Source: Pelomonas sp965229315 (GTDB lineage Bacteria; Pseudomonadota; Gammaproteobacteria; Burkholderiales; Burkholderiaceae_C). From it: DNA of 64,000 nucleotides. The stretch spans positions 496,001-560,000 of the forward strand of contig NZ_CBDDJA010000001.1 of the NCBI RefSeq assembly GCF_965229315.1. The letters run 5' to 3'. Below the pieces are notes generated by a model. That model searched no databases, was not told the origin of the DNA, and saw nothing but the letters and a program-made list of their open reading frames with translations. Made by a program: the position numbers and the translations under genes. Positions 25,601 through 34,032 of the stretch are shown piece by piece. Each line of letters opens with the position of its first letter. Position 1 is the first letter of the stretch.

Positions 25601-25827
25601 GCCTCAACCTTGTACTCACCAGCCGGCAGGCTGGCCATGTTGTATTTACCGTCGGCGCCGGCAGTCACGGTACGAGAGATGCCGGTGGTACCACTGAGGG
25701 TCACAACGGTGCCAGCGGGTACGGTACCGAAAATGTTACCGGTTGTGCTCTGGGCCATCACGACGCCAGCGAGGCACATGCCCGCCGCAATCGCGACTAG
25801 GGACTTCGTCCTTTTCATAGCCTTCAT
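22690..25827 (-). CDS. Oar-like TonB-dependent receptor with N-terminal carboxypeptidase-like domain
   Basis: 1045-residue outer-membrane protein. ATG 25827 follows GGAG at eight bases; the signal peptide ends VVMAQ. Residues about 27-95 are a carboxypeptidase-regulatory-like beta domain (GADGKYNMASLPAGEYKVEAKG), then a TonB-box-like LETVTVTGSST, plug and large barrel ending RLTGRYDF. This is the OmpA-related/Oar class, which transports large or unusual substrates such as proteins or glycans. Base composition is visibly less GC-rich and third positions less biased than in neighbouring genes, suggesting a different history. It follows the malate synthase gene in the same direction after an A/T-rich gap. 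Confidence 0.9.
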   Translation of the reverse strand: MKAMKRTKSLVAIAAGMCLAGVVMAQSTTGNIFGTVPAGTVVTLSGTTGISRTVTAGADGKYNMASLPAGEYKVEAKGFAARTVTVTVGGGTDVSFVNNLETVTVTGSSTRIAAIDVSQTDTRTVFTADVLSKIAVGRSVNQVALLAPGVTNSVSYNVPSTTSNLNNPLGRAGAQNIGSFGGSAASENAYYINGYPVTNPLLNIGATTLAFDSISQVQVFTGGYGAEYGRSTGGVVSLITKRGTNEWKSGVYAIWSPKSLRSDPKDIYYPDTGKWSQANHYNSTVGNNPNNWTDGTLYQRRSQNTFDGMTFGAYAGGPIIKDRLFIYANVEQTRNEVDGVRVTRTGALTASNAAQAWSESKNTYPRGTVKVDWNITDNHLLELTAIQDNAKEAYAYYGYDYTAATKNGTKYLNADHVLSDKSKVYVAKYTGNFTDNLSGSVTLGQQKIDHAPDLAGYVDGKNWVTISPTSVPSQFASISNPQGLVTIADPGTDKTQGARFDLTYILGKHEVRVGYDRFKAESYLASRNSGPNNVRWIYGVTDPNSAIDASSGIGSPASAGGLGAQGYYVDQLFSASGSAVSTTQKAFYIEDRFQVTDRLLLSLGFRSDSFINYNGDKKPYVEQKNNKAPRLGFSWDVNGNASLKVFGNAGRYFLAIPNNVAIRGASATLNADKYYTYTSIAADGTPQGLTQIVPTATDSLCAAGTPAAGAVSANQECGQVPDPATVAVVGLKPHYQDEYIFGMEQALNKQWSWGAKGTYRDLKNAIDDTCAGALCRIFNPGLGATFKSPDGNGGYTYTTLTAEQMGLPKLKRKYYSVDLFAAYQDARMYGKVQYTWSRNYGNAEGQLNSSLDTGAGGQPDVSTSSDWDLPQIMEGSYGALPNNHTHSVKLFGSYRLTDEWRVGGSAIFQSGSPRSCTSWYPYAAPGLYSSPIYYHYCGVPGSQTASSTPVAPNAGYAFSPRGTYGTTPWTKTFNVSVGYSPDYVKGLTLQADVLNLFNTQTPTAYYSASASLTAAGGRGTANQQFGRTLYYTDPRSVRLTGRYDF

Positions 25828-26139
25828 AAACGCTGCTCCAAAAAAAGAAACCTTAAAGAATTGTGCTGTCCTGACGCAAGCTGCCAGACAGGCAGCAACA
25901 TCAAAAGGATGGCAACGCGCTTCATTGTCCTTTTGGCTAGCAACAAGCACACAAGGGATAGCCTTGACTTGCCGCGCGGCGACACCCGGGGCGCATCGTT
26001 TTTTTTTAAAAAAATTAATTAAATCAACAAGATAGGACGCTTACGTTTCTTTTTGCGTCTGTCGATAAAAGAACAATTGATAAGCAATGCCGTGCCGAGT
26101 GTTGCATTTACGTAACGATCCGGCTCTTGGCATAGGGGG
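25828..26139 (-). promoter_or_regulatory. A/T-rich leader upstream of the Oar-like receptor
   Basis: 312-base gap between malate synthase and the receptor with no gene. Bases about 25999-26100 are strikingly A/T-rich in a GC-rich window, including nine T followed by seven A at 25999-26014. The receptor promoter and possibly curved DNA or a nucleoid-protein site should lie here. I cannot fix -35/-10 boxes with confidence and see no good Fur box. Confidence 0.5.
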
Positions 26140-28329
26140 CTACGCTGCCAGCATGTCTTTCACCTTCAGCCGCCACGCATGCAGCAGCGGCTCCGTGTAC
26201 CCACTGGGCTGCGCTTCACCCTTGAACACCAGATCCAGCGCGGCCTGCGTCGCTGCGCCGTCGGGGTTGGCAACGAGTGACTTGTAGGCCGGATCGCCGG
26301 CGTTCTGGCCGTCCACCACCTGGGCCATGCGGGTGAAGGTCTCGCGCACCTGCTGGGCGCTGACCACGCCGTGGCGCAGCCAGTTGGCGATGTGCTGGCT
26401 GGAGATGCGCAGCGTGGCGCGGTCTTCCATCAGCCCGACGCCATTGATGTCCGGCACCTTGGAGCAGCCCACGCCCTGGTCCACCCAGCGCACCACGTAG
26501 CCCAGGATGCCTTGCACGTTGTTGTCCAGTTCCTGCTGGCGCTGCGCCGGTGTCCAGTCGGCCTGCGGCGCAACGGGGATGGTCAGCAGCGCGTTCAGCA
26601 GGCCGTCCTGCTCGGCGGCGAGGTCCACCTGCTCCAGTTCCTGCTGCACGGCCGCCACATTGACCTGGTGGTAGTGCAGCGCGTGCAGCGTCGCGGCGGT
26701 GGGCGACGGCACCCAGGCGGTGTTGGCGCCGGCCTTGGGGTGGACTATCTTCTGCTCCAGCATGGCCGCCATCAGGTCGGGCATGGCCCACATGCCCTTG
26801 CCGATCTGGGCTCGGCCACGCAGGCCGCAGGCCAGGCCGGTCAGCACGTTGCTGCGTTCATAGGCCTGGATCCAGGGCGTGGTCTTCATGTCGCCCTTGC
26901 GCAGCATGGGGCCGGCACGCATCGCGGTGTGCATCTCGTCACCGGTGCGGTCCAGGAAGCCGGTGTTGATGAAGGCCACGCGGCTGGCGGCCGCGGCGAT
27001 GCAGGCCTTCAGGTTGACCGACGTGCGGCGCTCCTCGTCCATGATGCCCAGCTTGACGGTGCTGTCCGGCAGGCCGAGCAGCTGTTCCACACGGGTGAAC
27101 AGCTCGGCGGCAAAGGCCACCTCGGCGGGCCCGTGCATCTTGGGCTTGACGATGTAGACACTGCCCGTGCGCGAGTTGCCACGGCGCTTTAGGTCATGCA
27201 TCGCGATGGTCGTCGTGACAACCGCATCCATGATGCCCTCGGGGATCTCGCTGCCGTCGTCCAGCAGGATGGCCGGGTTGGTCATCAAGTGACCCACATT
27301 GCGCACGAACATCAGCGAACGGCCATGCAACGTCAGCGAACCACCGTCAGGCGCCGTGTAGACGCGGTCCGCGTTGAGGCGGCGCGTGAAAGTCTTGCCC
27401 GCCTTGGCGACTTCCTCCGTCAGCGTGCCCTGCTGAATGCCCAGCCAGTTGCGGTAGGCCAGCAGCTTGTCTTCGGCATCCACCGCAGCGACGGAGTCCT
27501 CCAGGTCCAGGATGGTGGAGAGGGCCGACTCCAGCACCACGTCGGCCACGCCGGCGGCGTCCGTCTTGCCGATGGCGGTCGTGCGGTCGATCAGGAGGTC
27601 CAGATGCAGGCCGTTGTGGACGAGCAGCACATGGGTCGGCGCGGCGGCATCACCCTGGTAGCCGGCGAAGGCGGCCGGGTCCTGCAGCCCGGTCGTGGCG
27701 CCGGAGGCCAGCGTCACGACCAGTTGGCCGGCATCGACGCGGTAGCCCGTCGCGTCGACGTGCGAGCCCTGCGCCAGCGGTGCGGCCTGGTCCAGCACCT
27801 GGCGCGCAAAGGCAATGACCTTGGCGCCGCGCACGGGGTTGTAGGCGCGTCCATCGGCACTTTGGCGCGTCGCGCCTTCGGTCTCGGGGATGGCGTCGGT
27901 GCCGTAGAGCGCGTCGTACAGCGATCCCCAGCGGGCGTTGGCCGCGTTGAGGGCATAGCGGGCGTTCAGGATGGGCACGACGAGCTGCGGGCCGGCCTGC
28001 ACGGCCAGTTCGGCGTCGACTTTGGCCGTGGTGGCCTGCACCCGGGCAGGCGGCTCGACGAGATAGCCGATGCGGCTCAGGAACTCCCGGTAGGCCGGCA
28101 TGTCGGCAATCGGGCCGGGGTGGGCCTCGTGCCAGGTGTCCAGCTCGCCCTGCAGCCGGTCGCGCTCGGCCAGCAGCGCGCGGTTCCTGGGCGCCAGGTC
28201 GTGCACGAGCTGGCTGAAGCCCGACCAGAACGCGTACGGCGTGACGCCGGTGCCGGGCAGCACCTCGTGGTCGATGAAACGGGCCAGGTCGGTGTCGACC
28301 TGCAGGCGGTGAAGAGAAGTGCGGGACAT
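26140..28329 (-). CDS. glcB: Malate synthase G
   Basis: Glyoxylate-cycle enzyme condensing acetyl-CoA and glyoxylate to malate; 729 residues, close to the usual 723. Conserved landmarks include TILDLEDSVAAVDAEDK, KPKMHGPAEVAFA, GIMDEERRTSVNL, and GVGLMEDRATLRISSQH, which carries the catalytic Asp region. ATG 28329 follows a GGAG ribosome site; an upstream in-frame extension is not conserved-looking. A LysR regulator is divergently transcribed from the 147-base gap and may control it. Confidence 0.97.
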   Translation of the reverse strand: MSRTSLHRLQVDTDLARFIDHEVLPGTGVTPYAFWSGFSQLVHDLAPRNRALLAERDRLQGELDTWHEAHPGPIADMPAYREFLSRIGYLVEPPARVQATTAKVDAELAVQAGPQLVVPILNARYALNAANARWGSLYDALYGTDAIPETEGATRQSADGRAYNPVRGAKVIAFARQVLDQAAPLAQGSHVDATGYRVDAGQLVVTLASGATTGLQDPAAFAGYQGDAAAPTHVLLVHNGLHLDLLIDRTTAIGKTDAAGVADVVLESALSTILDLEDSVAAVDAEDKLLAYRNWLGIQQGTLTEEVAKAGKTFTRRLNADRVYTAPDGGSLTLHGRSLMFVRNVGHLMTNPAILLDDGSEIPEGIMDAVVTTTIAMHDLKRRGNSRTGSVYIVKPKMHGPAEVAFAAELFTRVEQLLGLPDSTVKLGIMDEERRTSVNLKACIAAAASRVAFINTGFLDRTGDEMHTAMRAGPMLRKGDMKTTPWIQAYERSNVLTGLACGLRGRAQIGKGMWAMPDLMAAMLEQKIVHPKAGANTAWVPSPTAATLHALHYHQVNVAAVQQELEQVDLAAEQDGLLNALLTIPVAPQADWTPAQRQQELDNNVQGILGYVVRWVDQGVGCSKVPDINGVGLMEDRATLRISSQHIANWLRHGVVSAQQVRETFTRMAQVVDGQNAGDPAYKSLVANPDGAATQAALDLVFKGEAQPSGYTEPLLHAWRLKVKDMLAA

Positions 28330-28476
28330 GCGAACTCCAGGCTGGAACGAATGACAGCAATCTAGCCGCTGCAGGCGCCGGATTCGCTGCGTCGCATGCA
28401 ATCAATCCATGACTTGAACGCAAAGATCGCTGGCAAAACCACCTCGTTTGCATTGGTGTACCAGCACAATCCAGAC

Positions 28477-29394
28477 ATGGACAAGCTCAAGCAGATGGAG
28501 TCCTTCGTGCTGGTCGCGGCCAAGGGCAGCCTCACGGCAGCGGCGCTGGCCGAAGGCGTCGCGCCGGCCGTCATGGGCCGACGGCTGGACGCGCTGGAGG
28601 CCCGGCTGGGCGTCAAGCTGATGCTGCGCACCACGCGGCGGCTCACGCTGACGCCCGAGGGCCAGGCCTTCCTGGAAGACTGCCAGCGCCTGATCGCGTC
28701 GCTGACCGACGCCGAAGCCGCCGTCAGCGCCGGCGGCCTGAAGGCCAGCGGCCACCTGCGCGTGACGGCGCCGGCCGGCTTCGGTCGCCGCCATGTCGCG
28801 CCGCTGGTGCCGGCGTTCCTCGCCGAGCATGCCGACCTGAGCCTGTCGCTGAACCTCAGCGACCGCGTCGTCGACATCGTCCACGAAGGCTTCGACTGCG
28901 CGGTGCGCGTGGGCGACCTGCCGGACTCCCGCCTCGTCAGCACGCGGCTGGCCGACAACCGGCGGCTGTGCGTCGCGGCGCCCAGCTACCTGAAGCGCGC
29001 CGGCACGCCCCGGCACCCCGACGAGCTGGGCCGCCACGCCTGCCTGACGCTCAGCTCCGAGGCCAGCCAGACGCGCGGCTGGGCCTTCCAGGTCGATGGG
29101 GCCGTGCACCATCTGCGCCCCGAGACGCGCACGCAAGGCCGGCTGGACTGCAGCGACGGCCAGGTGCTGCACGACTGGTGCGTGGAGGGCCTGGGGCTGG
29201 CGTGGCGCAGCACCTGGGAGGTGGAGGCCGACCTCGCAGCCGGGCGGCTGGTCAGCGTGCTGGACGAGTTCGCCGCGCCGCCCAACGGCATCTACGCCGT
29301 GTTCCCGCAATCCCGCCACCTGCCGTTGCGCGTGCGCCTGTGGGTGGCGCACCTGCGCGCCCACTACGGCCGGGCGGACTACTGGCGCAGCTGA
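28477..29394 (+). CDS. LysR-family transcriptional regulator
   Basis: 305 residues. An N-terminal winged helix-turn-helix (FVLVAAKGSLTAAALAEGVAPAVMGRRLDALEARLG) is followed by a periplasmic-binding-like effector domain with the PAGFGRRHVAPLVPAF and DCAVRVGDLPDS patterns of the CrgA/DmlR subgroup. ATG 28477 begins at the HTH; the longer frame upstream overlaps the promoter space. Divergent from malate synthase G, which is the natural candidate target, but this is inference. Confidence 0.88.
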   Translation: MDKLKQMESFVLVAAKGSLTAAALAEGVAPAVMGRRLDALEARLGVKLMLRTTRRLTLTPEGQAFLEDCQRLIASLTDAEAAVSAGGLKASGHLRVTAPAGFGRRHVAPLVPAFLAEHADLSLSLNLSDRVVDIVHEGFDCAVRVGDLPDSRLVSTRLADNRRLCVAAPSYLKRAGTPRHPDELGRHACLTLSSEASQTRGWAFQVDGAVHHLRPETRTQGRLDCSDGQVLHDWCVEGLGLAWRSTWEVEADLAAGRLVSVLDEFAAPPNGIYAVFPQSRHLPLRVRLWVAHLRAHYGRADYWRS

Positions 29395-29481
29395 GCTGCG
29401 GCGGCGTGTGCCAGCGGGGCCTGCGCTGGCCGCGCTGACGCCTCGGTCGGTGGTCGCTTTGCGGCTAAGCTGCCGGGCGCC

Positions 29482-30171
29482 ATGTCCAACGCGAACTCCC
29501 TCTCCCTGCTCAGCCCGGCCGCCCTCGCGCGCTGCGTGCCCTTCTTCGTCTTCATGGCGCTGCTGGCGCTGCGCGGCTACCTGCCGGCCGACCTCGGCCT
29601 GGATGCGCGCTGGATCTACGGCGGCCAGGCCGTCATCGTCGCGGCGTTGCTGGCCTGCTTCTGGCGCAGCTACGGCGAGCTGGCGCGGCAGAACCTGCCC
29701 GATGCGCGCGAGGCCGGGTGGTCTGTCGTCGTCGGCATCGTTGTCTTCGCGCTGTGGGTGAACCTGGACGCGCCGTGGATGCAGCTCGGCGAGGCCACCG
29801 CGAGCTTCGTGCCGCTCGACGCCGAAGGCCAGCCTGTCTGGACGCTGATCGCGCTGCGCCTGACCGGCGCGGCGCTCGTCGTGCCGGTCATGGAGGAACT
29901 GTTCTGGCGTAGTTTCCTGATGCGCTGGGTCGAGCACCCCGGCTTCGAGCGCGTGGACCCGCAGCACGTGGGCATCAAGGCCATCGCGCTGTCCACCTTC
30001 GTCTTCACGCTGGCCCACACGCTGTGGCTCGCCGCCATCGTGGCGGGCCTGGCCTACGCGCTGCTCTACCGCTGGAGCGGCAAGCTGTGGACGGCCGTCA
30101 TCGCGCACGCGGTGACCAACGCCATGCTGGGCGTGTGGGTCATCTGGACGGGGCGCTGGGAGTTCTGGTGA
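29482..30171 (+). CDS. CAAX prenyl protease-related membrane protein (exosortase-associated type)
   Basis: 229-residue membrane protein with about seven hydrophobic helices. Putative intramembrane protease residues of the CPBP/Abi family are present: Glu-Glu and Arg in VMEELFWRSFLMRW, His in FTLAHTLWLAAIVAG and His/Asn in AHAVTNAMLG. The C-terminal WTGRWEFW is typical of the subfamily that co-occurs with PEP-CTERM/exosortase systems. This fits the PEP-CTERM protein gene at 6391, although the two are 23 kb apart and no exosortase is seen here. Confidence 0.82.
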   Translation: MSNANSLSLLSPAALARCVPFFVFMALLALRGYLPADLGLDARWIYGGQAVIVAALLACFWRSYGELARQNLPDAREAGWSVVVGIVVFALWVNLDAPWMQLGEATASFVPLDAEGQPVWTLIALRLTGAALVVPVMEELFWRSFLMRWVEHPGFERVDPQHVGIKAIALSTFVFTLAHTLWLAAIVAGLAYALLYRWSGKLWTAVIAHAVTNAMLGVWVIWTGRWEFW

Positions 30172-30391
30172 CGCGCGCATGGCCGGCGCCGAACTCGCCC
30201 TCGCCGTCGAGCCCGTCAGCGAAGAAGTCGGCCATGACGCGCTCGCGGAAGAACGTCATCACCGGCCCCTGCGGCCGCCAGCGCAGCGTCTTGGCGCCCC
30301 TGAACTTGTAGCGGTTGTGCGGGCGCAGTTCGATGACGCCTAGGCCGTCCAGGCTGAGGCAGCAGATCGCCACCAGCAGCAGCTGACACGC
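30140..30391 (-). pseudogene. Unassigned coding-like remnant between CAAX protease and lplT-plsC
   Basis: The minus strand has a frame with strongly G/C-biased third positions from about 30391 to 30175, containing LGVIELRPHNRYKFRGAK, TLRWRPQGPVMTFFRER and VMADFFADGLDGEGEF. It has a possible GTG start at 30373 but no convincing ribosome site and no signal peptide. Bias falls off where it enters the CAAX-protease gene. It may be a small real gene or the C-terminal part of a broken one. I do not recognise the family. Confidence 0.3.
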
Positions 30392-30479
30392 TCACGCAGA
30401 GCCGGCATCGCTTTCGACGATCATGCCGGGGCTTGGCAGCCGCGCACCGGTCCCAACTCACCACCGCCCCCGTCCCACC

Positions 30480-32390
30480 ATGAGCCACGACCCGCATCCG
30501 AACCAGTTCGCGCTGCTGAAGCAACGCCGCTTCGCGCCCTTCTTCTGGACGCAGTTCCTCGGCGCCGCCAACGACAACGTCTTCAAGTTCGCGTTCACGC
30601 TGATGATCACCTACCAGCTGCAGCTGGACTGGCTGCCGCCCAGCCACGCGGGCCTGGTCATCGGCGCGCTGTTCATCCTGCCCTATGTGCTGTTCTCGGC
30701 CACCAGCGGCCAGCTCGCCGACAAGCACGACAAGGCGCGGCTGATGCAGCTCGTGAAGAGCCTGGAGATCGCCATCATGGCCGTCGCCGGCTGGGGCTTC
30801 TATGCCGCCAACGTGCAGTCGCTGCTCGCCTGCGTGTTCCTGATGGGCCTGCACTCCACGCTGTTTGGCCCGGTCAAGTACGCCTACCTGCCGCAGCAGC
30901 TCAGCGAGCGCGAGCTGACCGGCGGCAACGGCATGGTGGAGATGGGCACGTTCGTCGCCATCCTGCTGGGCCAGCTGGCCGGCGGCGTGCTGGTGGACAC
31001 GCCCGCGGTCGGCCCGCAGCACGTGGCGTGGGCCTGCCTGGCGCTGGCGGTGCTGGGCCGCGTGACGGCGCAGGCGATACCGCCCAGCCCGTCGACCGAC
31101 CCGAACCTGGTCATCAACTGGAACCCCTTTACCGAGACCTGGCGCAACCTCAAGCTCGCGCACGAAGGCCTGGCGGTGTTCCGCTCGCTGCTGGGCATCT
31201 CTTGGATGTGGTTCTTCGGCGCCGTGTTCCTGAGCAACTTCCCCGCGTTCGCCAAGGAAGTGCTGCACGGCAGCCCGCAGGTCGCGTCGCTGTTGCTGGC
31301 CGTGTTCTCCATCGGCATCGGCATCGGCTCGCTGCTGTGCGAAATGCTGTCCAAGCGCCAGGTCGAGATCGGCCTGGTGCCGCTGGGCGCCATCGGCATG
31401 AGCGTGTTCGCCATCGACCTGTACTTCGCGGCGACCGGCCTGCCGGCCAGCGAGCCCTACAGCGTCGGCGCCTTCCTGGCTGTGCATGCCCATTGGCGCG
31501 TGCTGGCGGACTTGGGCGCGCTGGCGCTGTTCGCCGGCCTGTACAGCGTGCCGATGTACGCGCTGATCCAGCTGCGCGCGCAGCCCACACACCGCGCCCG
31601 CATCATCGCGGCCAACAACATCCTGAATGCGGTGTTCATGATCGCCAGTTCCGTCATCGCCGGCGCGCTGCTGAGCGCGGGCCTGACTATCCCGCAGATC
31701 TTCCTGGTCGTGGGCATCGCCAACGCCGTGGTGGCGCTCTACATCTTCCTCATCGTGCCGGAGTATCTGCTGCGCTTCGTCGCCTTCGTGCTGACGCGCC
31801 TGGTCTATCGCTTTCGCATCGCCCATGACGAGCGCATCCCGACGTCCGGCGCCGCCGTGCTGGTCTGCAACCACGTCAGCTTCGTCGACGCCGTGCTGCT
31901 GATGGCCGCCAGCCCGCGGCCGATCCGCTTCCTGATGGACGCGCAGATCTTTCGCATCCCCGTGCTGGGCTGGATGTTCAGGCTCGCCAAGGCCATCCCC
32001 GTCGCACCGCAGAAGACCGACCCGGCCACGTATGAGGCCGCCTTCACCGCCGCCCGCGCGGTGCTGGCCGATAGCGAGCTGGTCTGCCTCTTTCCGGAAG
32101 GCGGCATCACGCGCGACGGCACGCTGCAGCCGTTCAAGGGCGGCGTCATGAAGCTCATCGAGGGCATGCCCGAGGTGCCGGTCATCCCGATGGCCCTGGG
32201 CAATCTGTGGGGCAGCTACTTCTCGCGCGTGGAGGGCGGGCAGGCGATGGTGAAGCCGCTGCGGCGCGGCTTCTGGAGCCGGGTGAGCCTGGCGGTGGAT
32301 GCACCGATCCGGGCTGCCGAAGTCAGTCCCGACCTGCTTCGTTCTCGCGTGGCCGCCCTGCTCGAAACAGCCGCTTCAACCGCAGCTTGA
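30480..32390 (+). CDS. Lysophospholipid transporter - acyltransferase fusion (LplT-PlsC)
   Basis: 636-residue inner-membrane protein. Residues about 1-425 are an MFS transporter of the LplT type (FFWTQFLGAANDNVFKFA, FGPVKYAYLPQQL). Residues about 430-636 are a PlsC/Aas acyltransferase domain with NHVSFVD (the His-x4-Asp motif) and FPEGGITRDG. Together they would flip lysophospholipid inward and re-acylate it. Unlike E. coli Aas there is no acyl-ACP synthetase domain, so the acyl donor must come from elsewhere. The 3' end overlaps the convergent small membrane protein gene by 68 bases. Confidence 0.9.
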   Translation: MSHDPHPNQFALLKQRRFAPFFWTQFLGAANDNVFKFAFTLMITYQLQLDWLPPSHAGLVIGALFILPYVLFSATSGQLADKHDKARLMQLVKSLEIAIMAVAGWGFYAANVQSLLACVFLMGLHSTLFGPVKYAYLPQQLSERELTGGNGMVEMGTFVAILLGQLAGGVLVDTPAVGPQHVAWACLALAVLGRVTAQAIPPSPSTDPNLVINWNPFTETWRNLKLAHEGLAVFRSLLGISWMWFFGAVFLSNFPAFAKEVLHGSPQVASLLLAVFSIGIGIGSLLCEMLSKRQVEIGLVPLGAIGMSVFAIDLYFAATGLPASEPYSVGAFLAVHAHWRVLADLGALALFAGLYSVPMYALIQLRAQPTHRARIIAANNILNAVFMIASSVIAGALLSAGLTIPQIFLVVGIANAVVALYIFLIVPEYLLRFVAFVLTRLVYRFRIAHDERIPTSGAAVLVCNHVSFVDAVLLMAASPRPIRFLMDAQIFRIPVLGWMFRLAKAIPVAPQKTDPATYEAAFTAARAVLADSELVCLFPEGGITRDGTLQPFKGGVMKLIEGMPEVPVIPMALGNLWGSYFSRVEGGQAMVKPLRRGFWSRVSLAVDAPIRAAEVSPDLLRSRVAALLETAASTAA

Positions 32391-32841
32391 TCGCCCGCGC
32401 CGTGCGCCACACGCTGCTGGCGCGGACCCAGGCCAACAGCTCGGCCTTCCACGCCGTCCAGCGCAGGTACAGGCGCGCGAACCAGGGCAGCTGCATCAGC
32501 GCCGGCTGGATCAGCTGGAACAGCCAGGCCAGCAGCGCCGTGCCCAGCAGCTTGGCCGCGACGATGACGCCCACGCCGAACACGACATGGCCCTTGGCGA
32601 CGAACCAGACGGCCGCCAGCTTGACCGGCAGGATCAGCAGGCTGGGCAGCACCAGCACGACGAAGGCCCAACGCGGCGGCAGGCGCTTCAGAGCCGCCTC
32701 GAACTGCCGGATGACCGGCAGCCGCGCGAACAGCGCGAAGGCGCGCCGCAGCGGCTCCCAGCCCCATTCCTCGAACAGGATGAGGACGGCCAACAGGACC
32801 CGGAAGGTCCAGCGCAGCGCCGAGAACAAGGCTTTCAGCAT
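32323..32841 (-). CDS. Small membrane protein of unknown function
   Basis: 172 residues with an amphipathic N-terminal region (LFEEWGWEPLRRAFALFARLP), two transmembrane helices (about 58-80 and 85-110) and a strongly basic C-terminal tail. The EEWGWEPL stretch looks conserved-type but I cannot name a family. It overlaps the end of lplT-plsC on the opposite strand and lies 38 bases from the tgt stop in the same direction. Confidence 0.7.
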   Translation of the reverse strand: MLKALFSALRWTFRVLLAVLILFEEWGWEPLRRAFALFARLPVIRQFEAALKRLPPRWAFVVLVLPSLLILPVKLAAVWFVAKGHVVFGVGVIVAAKLLGTALLAWLFQLIQPALMQLPWFARLYLRWTAWKAELLAWVRASSVWRTARAIKLRLKRLFRAGRPRENEAGRD

Positions 32842-32879
32842 GCCGCTATCTTGAGGCCGCTCAGTCGTTCACCAAGAGG

Positions 32880-34007
32880 TCAGACCCCGCGCGCCCGGTC
32901 CGTGTGGAACTGTGCGCGCCAGGCCTCGAAGCGCCCGGCGTCCAGCGCGTCGCGCATCTCCTGCATCAGGTTGAGGTAGTAGTGCAGGTTGTGCACGCTG
33001 GTCAGCATGGGGCCCAGCATCTCGCCGCAGCGGTCCAGGTGGTGCAGGTAGGCGCGGCTGAAGCCAGTGCAGCATTCGCAGGTGCAGGTCGCGTCCACCG
33101 GCGTTTCGTCGGACTTGTAGCGCGCATTGCGCACCCGCAGGTCGCCGAAGCGCGTGAACAGGTGGCCGTTGCGCGCATTGCGGGTGGGCATGACGCAGTC
33201 GAACATGTCGATGCCCTGGCTCACGCCTTCCACCAGGTCTTCCGGCGTGCCCACGCCCATCAGGTAGCGCGGCTTGTGGGCCGGCAGCTGGTGGCCGATA
33301 TGGTCCAGGATGCGCTGCATCTCGGCCTTGGGCTCGCCCACCGACAGGCCGCCGATGGCGTAGCCCGGCAGGTCCAGCTCGGCCAGGCCCGCCAGCGACG
33401 CGTCGCGCAGGTGGGTGAACATGCCGCCTTGCACGATGCCGAACAGCGCGTTGGGGTTCTCCAGCCGGTCGAACTCGGTGATGCAGCGCTTGGCCCAGCG
33501 CAGGCTCAGCGCCATCGACGACTTGGCCTCGCGCTCGGTCGTCAGCACGCCCTTGCTTTCGTAGGGTGTGCACTCGTCGAACTGCATGACGATGTCGCTG
33601 TTGAGCGTCGTCTGGATCTGCATGCTGACCTCGGGGGTCAGGAAGAGCTTGTCGCCATTGACGGGCGACGCGAACTTGACGCCTTCCTCGCTGATCTTGC
33701 GCATGGCCCCCAGGCTCCAGACCTGGAAGCCGCCCGAGTCGGTCAGGATGGGCTTGCTCCAGCTCTCGAAGCGGTGCAGCCCGCCGAACTGCGTCACCAC
33801 GTCCAGGCCCGGGCGCATCCACAGGTGGAAGGTGTTGCCCAGGATGATCTGCGCGCCCATCTCGTTCAGCGACCGCGGCGTGACGCCCTTGACGGTGCCG
33901 TAGGTGCCCACGGGCATGAAGATGGGCGTCTGCACGACGCCATGGTTGAGCGTGAGCGTGCCGCGGCGGGCGCGGCCTTCGGTGGTGAGGAGGTCGAACT
34001 TCAGCAT
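32880..34007 (-). CDS. tgt: tRNA-guanine transglycosylase
   Basis: Exchanges guanine-34 for preQ1 in GUN-anticodon tRNAs on the way to queuosine; 375 residues, the usual length. Signature residues are the nucleophile/base-recognition region LTDSGGFQVWSLG, the second Asp in MFDCVMPTRNARNG, and the zinc site CTCECCTGFSRAYLHH (three Cys and a His). queA, which acts next in the pathway, is 1.5 kb away on the same strand rather than adjacent. It reads toward the small membrane protein. Confidence 0.97.
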   Translation of the reverse strand: MLKFDLLTTEGRARRGTLTLNHGVVQTPIFMPVGTYGTVKGVTPRSLNEMGAQIILGNTFHLWMRPGLDVVTQFGGLHRFESWSKPILTDSGGFQVWSLGAMRKISEEGVKFASPVNGDKLFLTPEVSMQIQTTLNSDIVMQFDECTPYESKGVLTTEREAKSSMALSLRWAKRCITEFDRLENPNALFGIVQGGMFTHLRDASLAGLAELDLPGYAIGGLSVGEPKAEMQRILDHIGHQLPAHKPRYLMGVGTPEDLVEGVSQGIDMFDCVMPTRNARNGHLFTRFGDLRVRNARYKSDETPVDATCTCECCTGFSRAYLHHLDRCGEMLGPMLTSVHNLHYYLNLMQEMRDALDAGRFEAWRAQFHTDRARGV

Positions 34008-34032
34008 GGGGCGCGGATTGTCGCAGCCGGGC

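Noticed and set aside
25999..26100. A/T-rich tract considered as a replication origin or prophage attachment site.
   Set aside because: There are no DnaA-box clusters, integrase gene or direct repeats nearby; it fits a promoter/leader region better.
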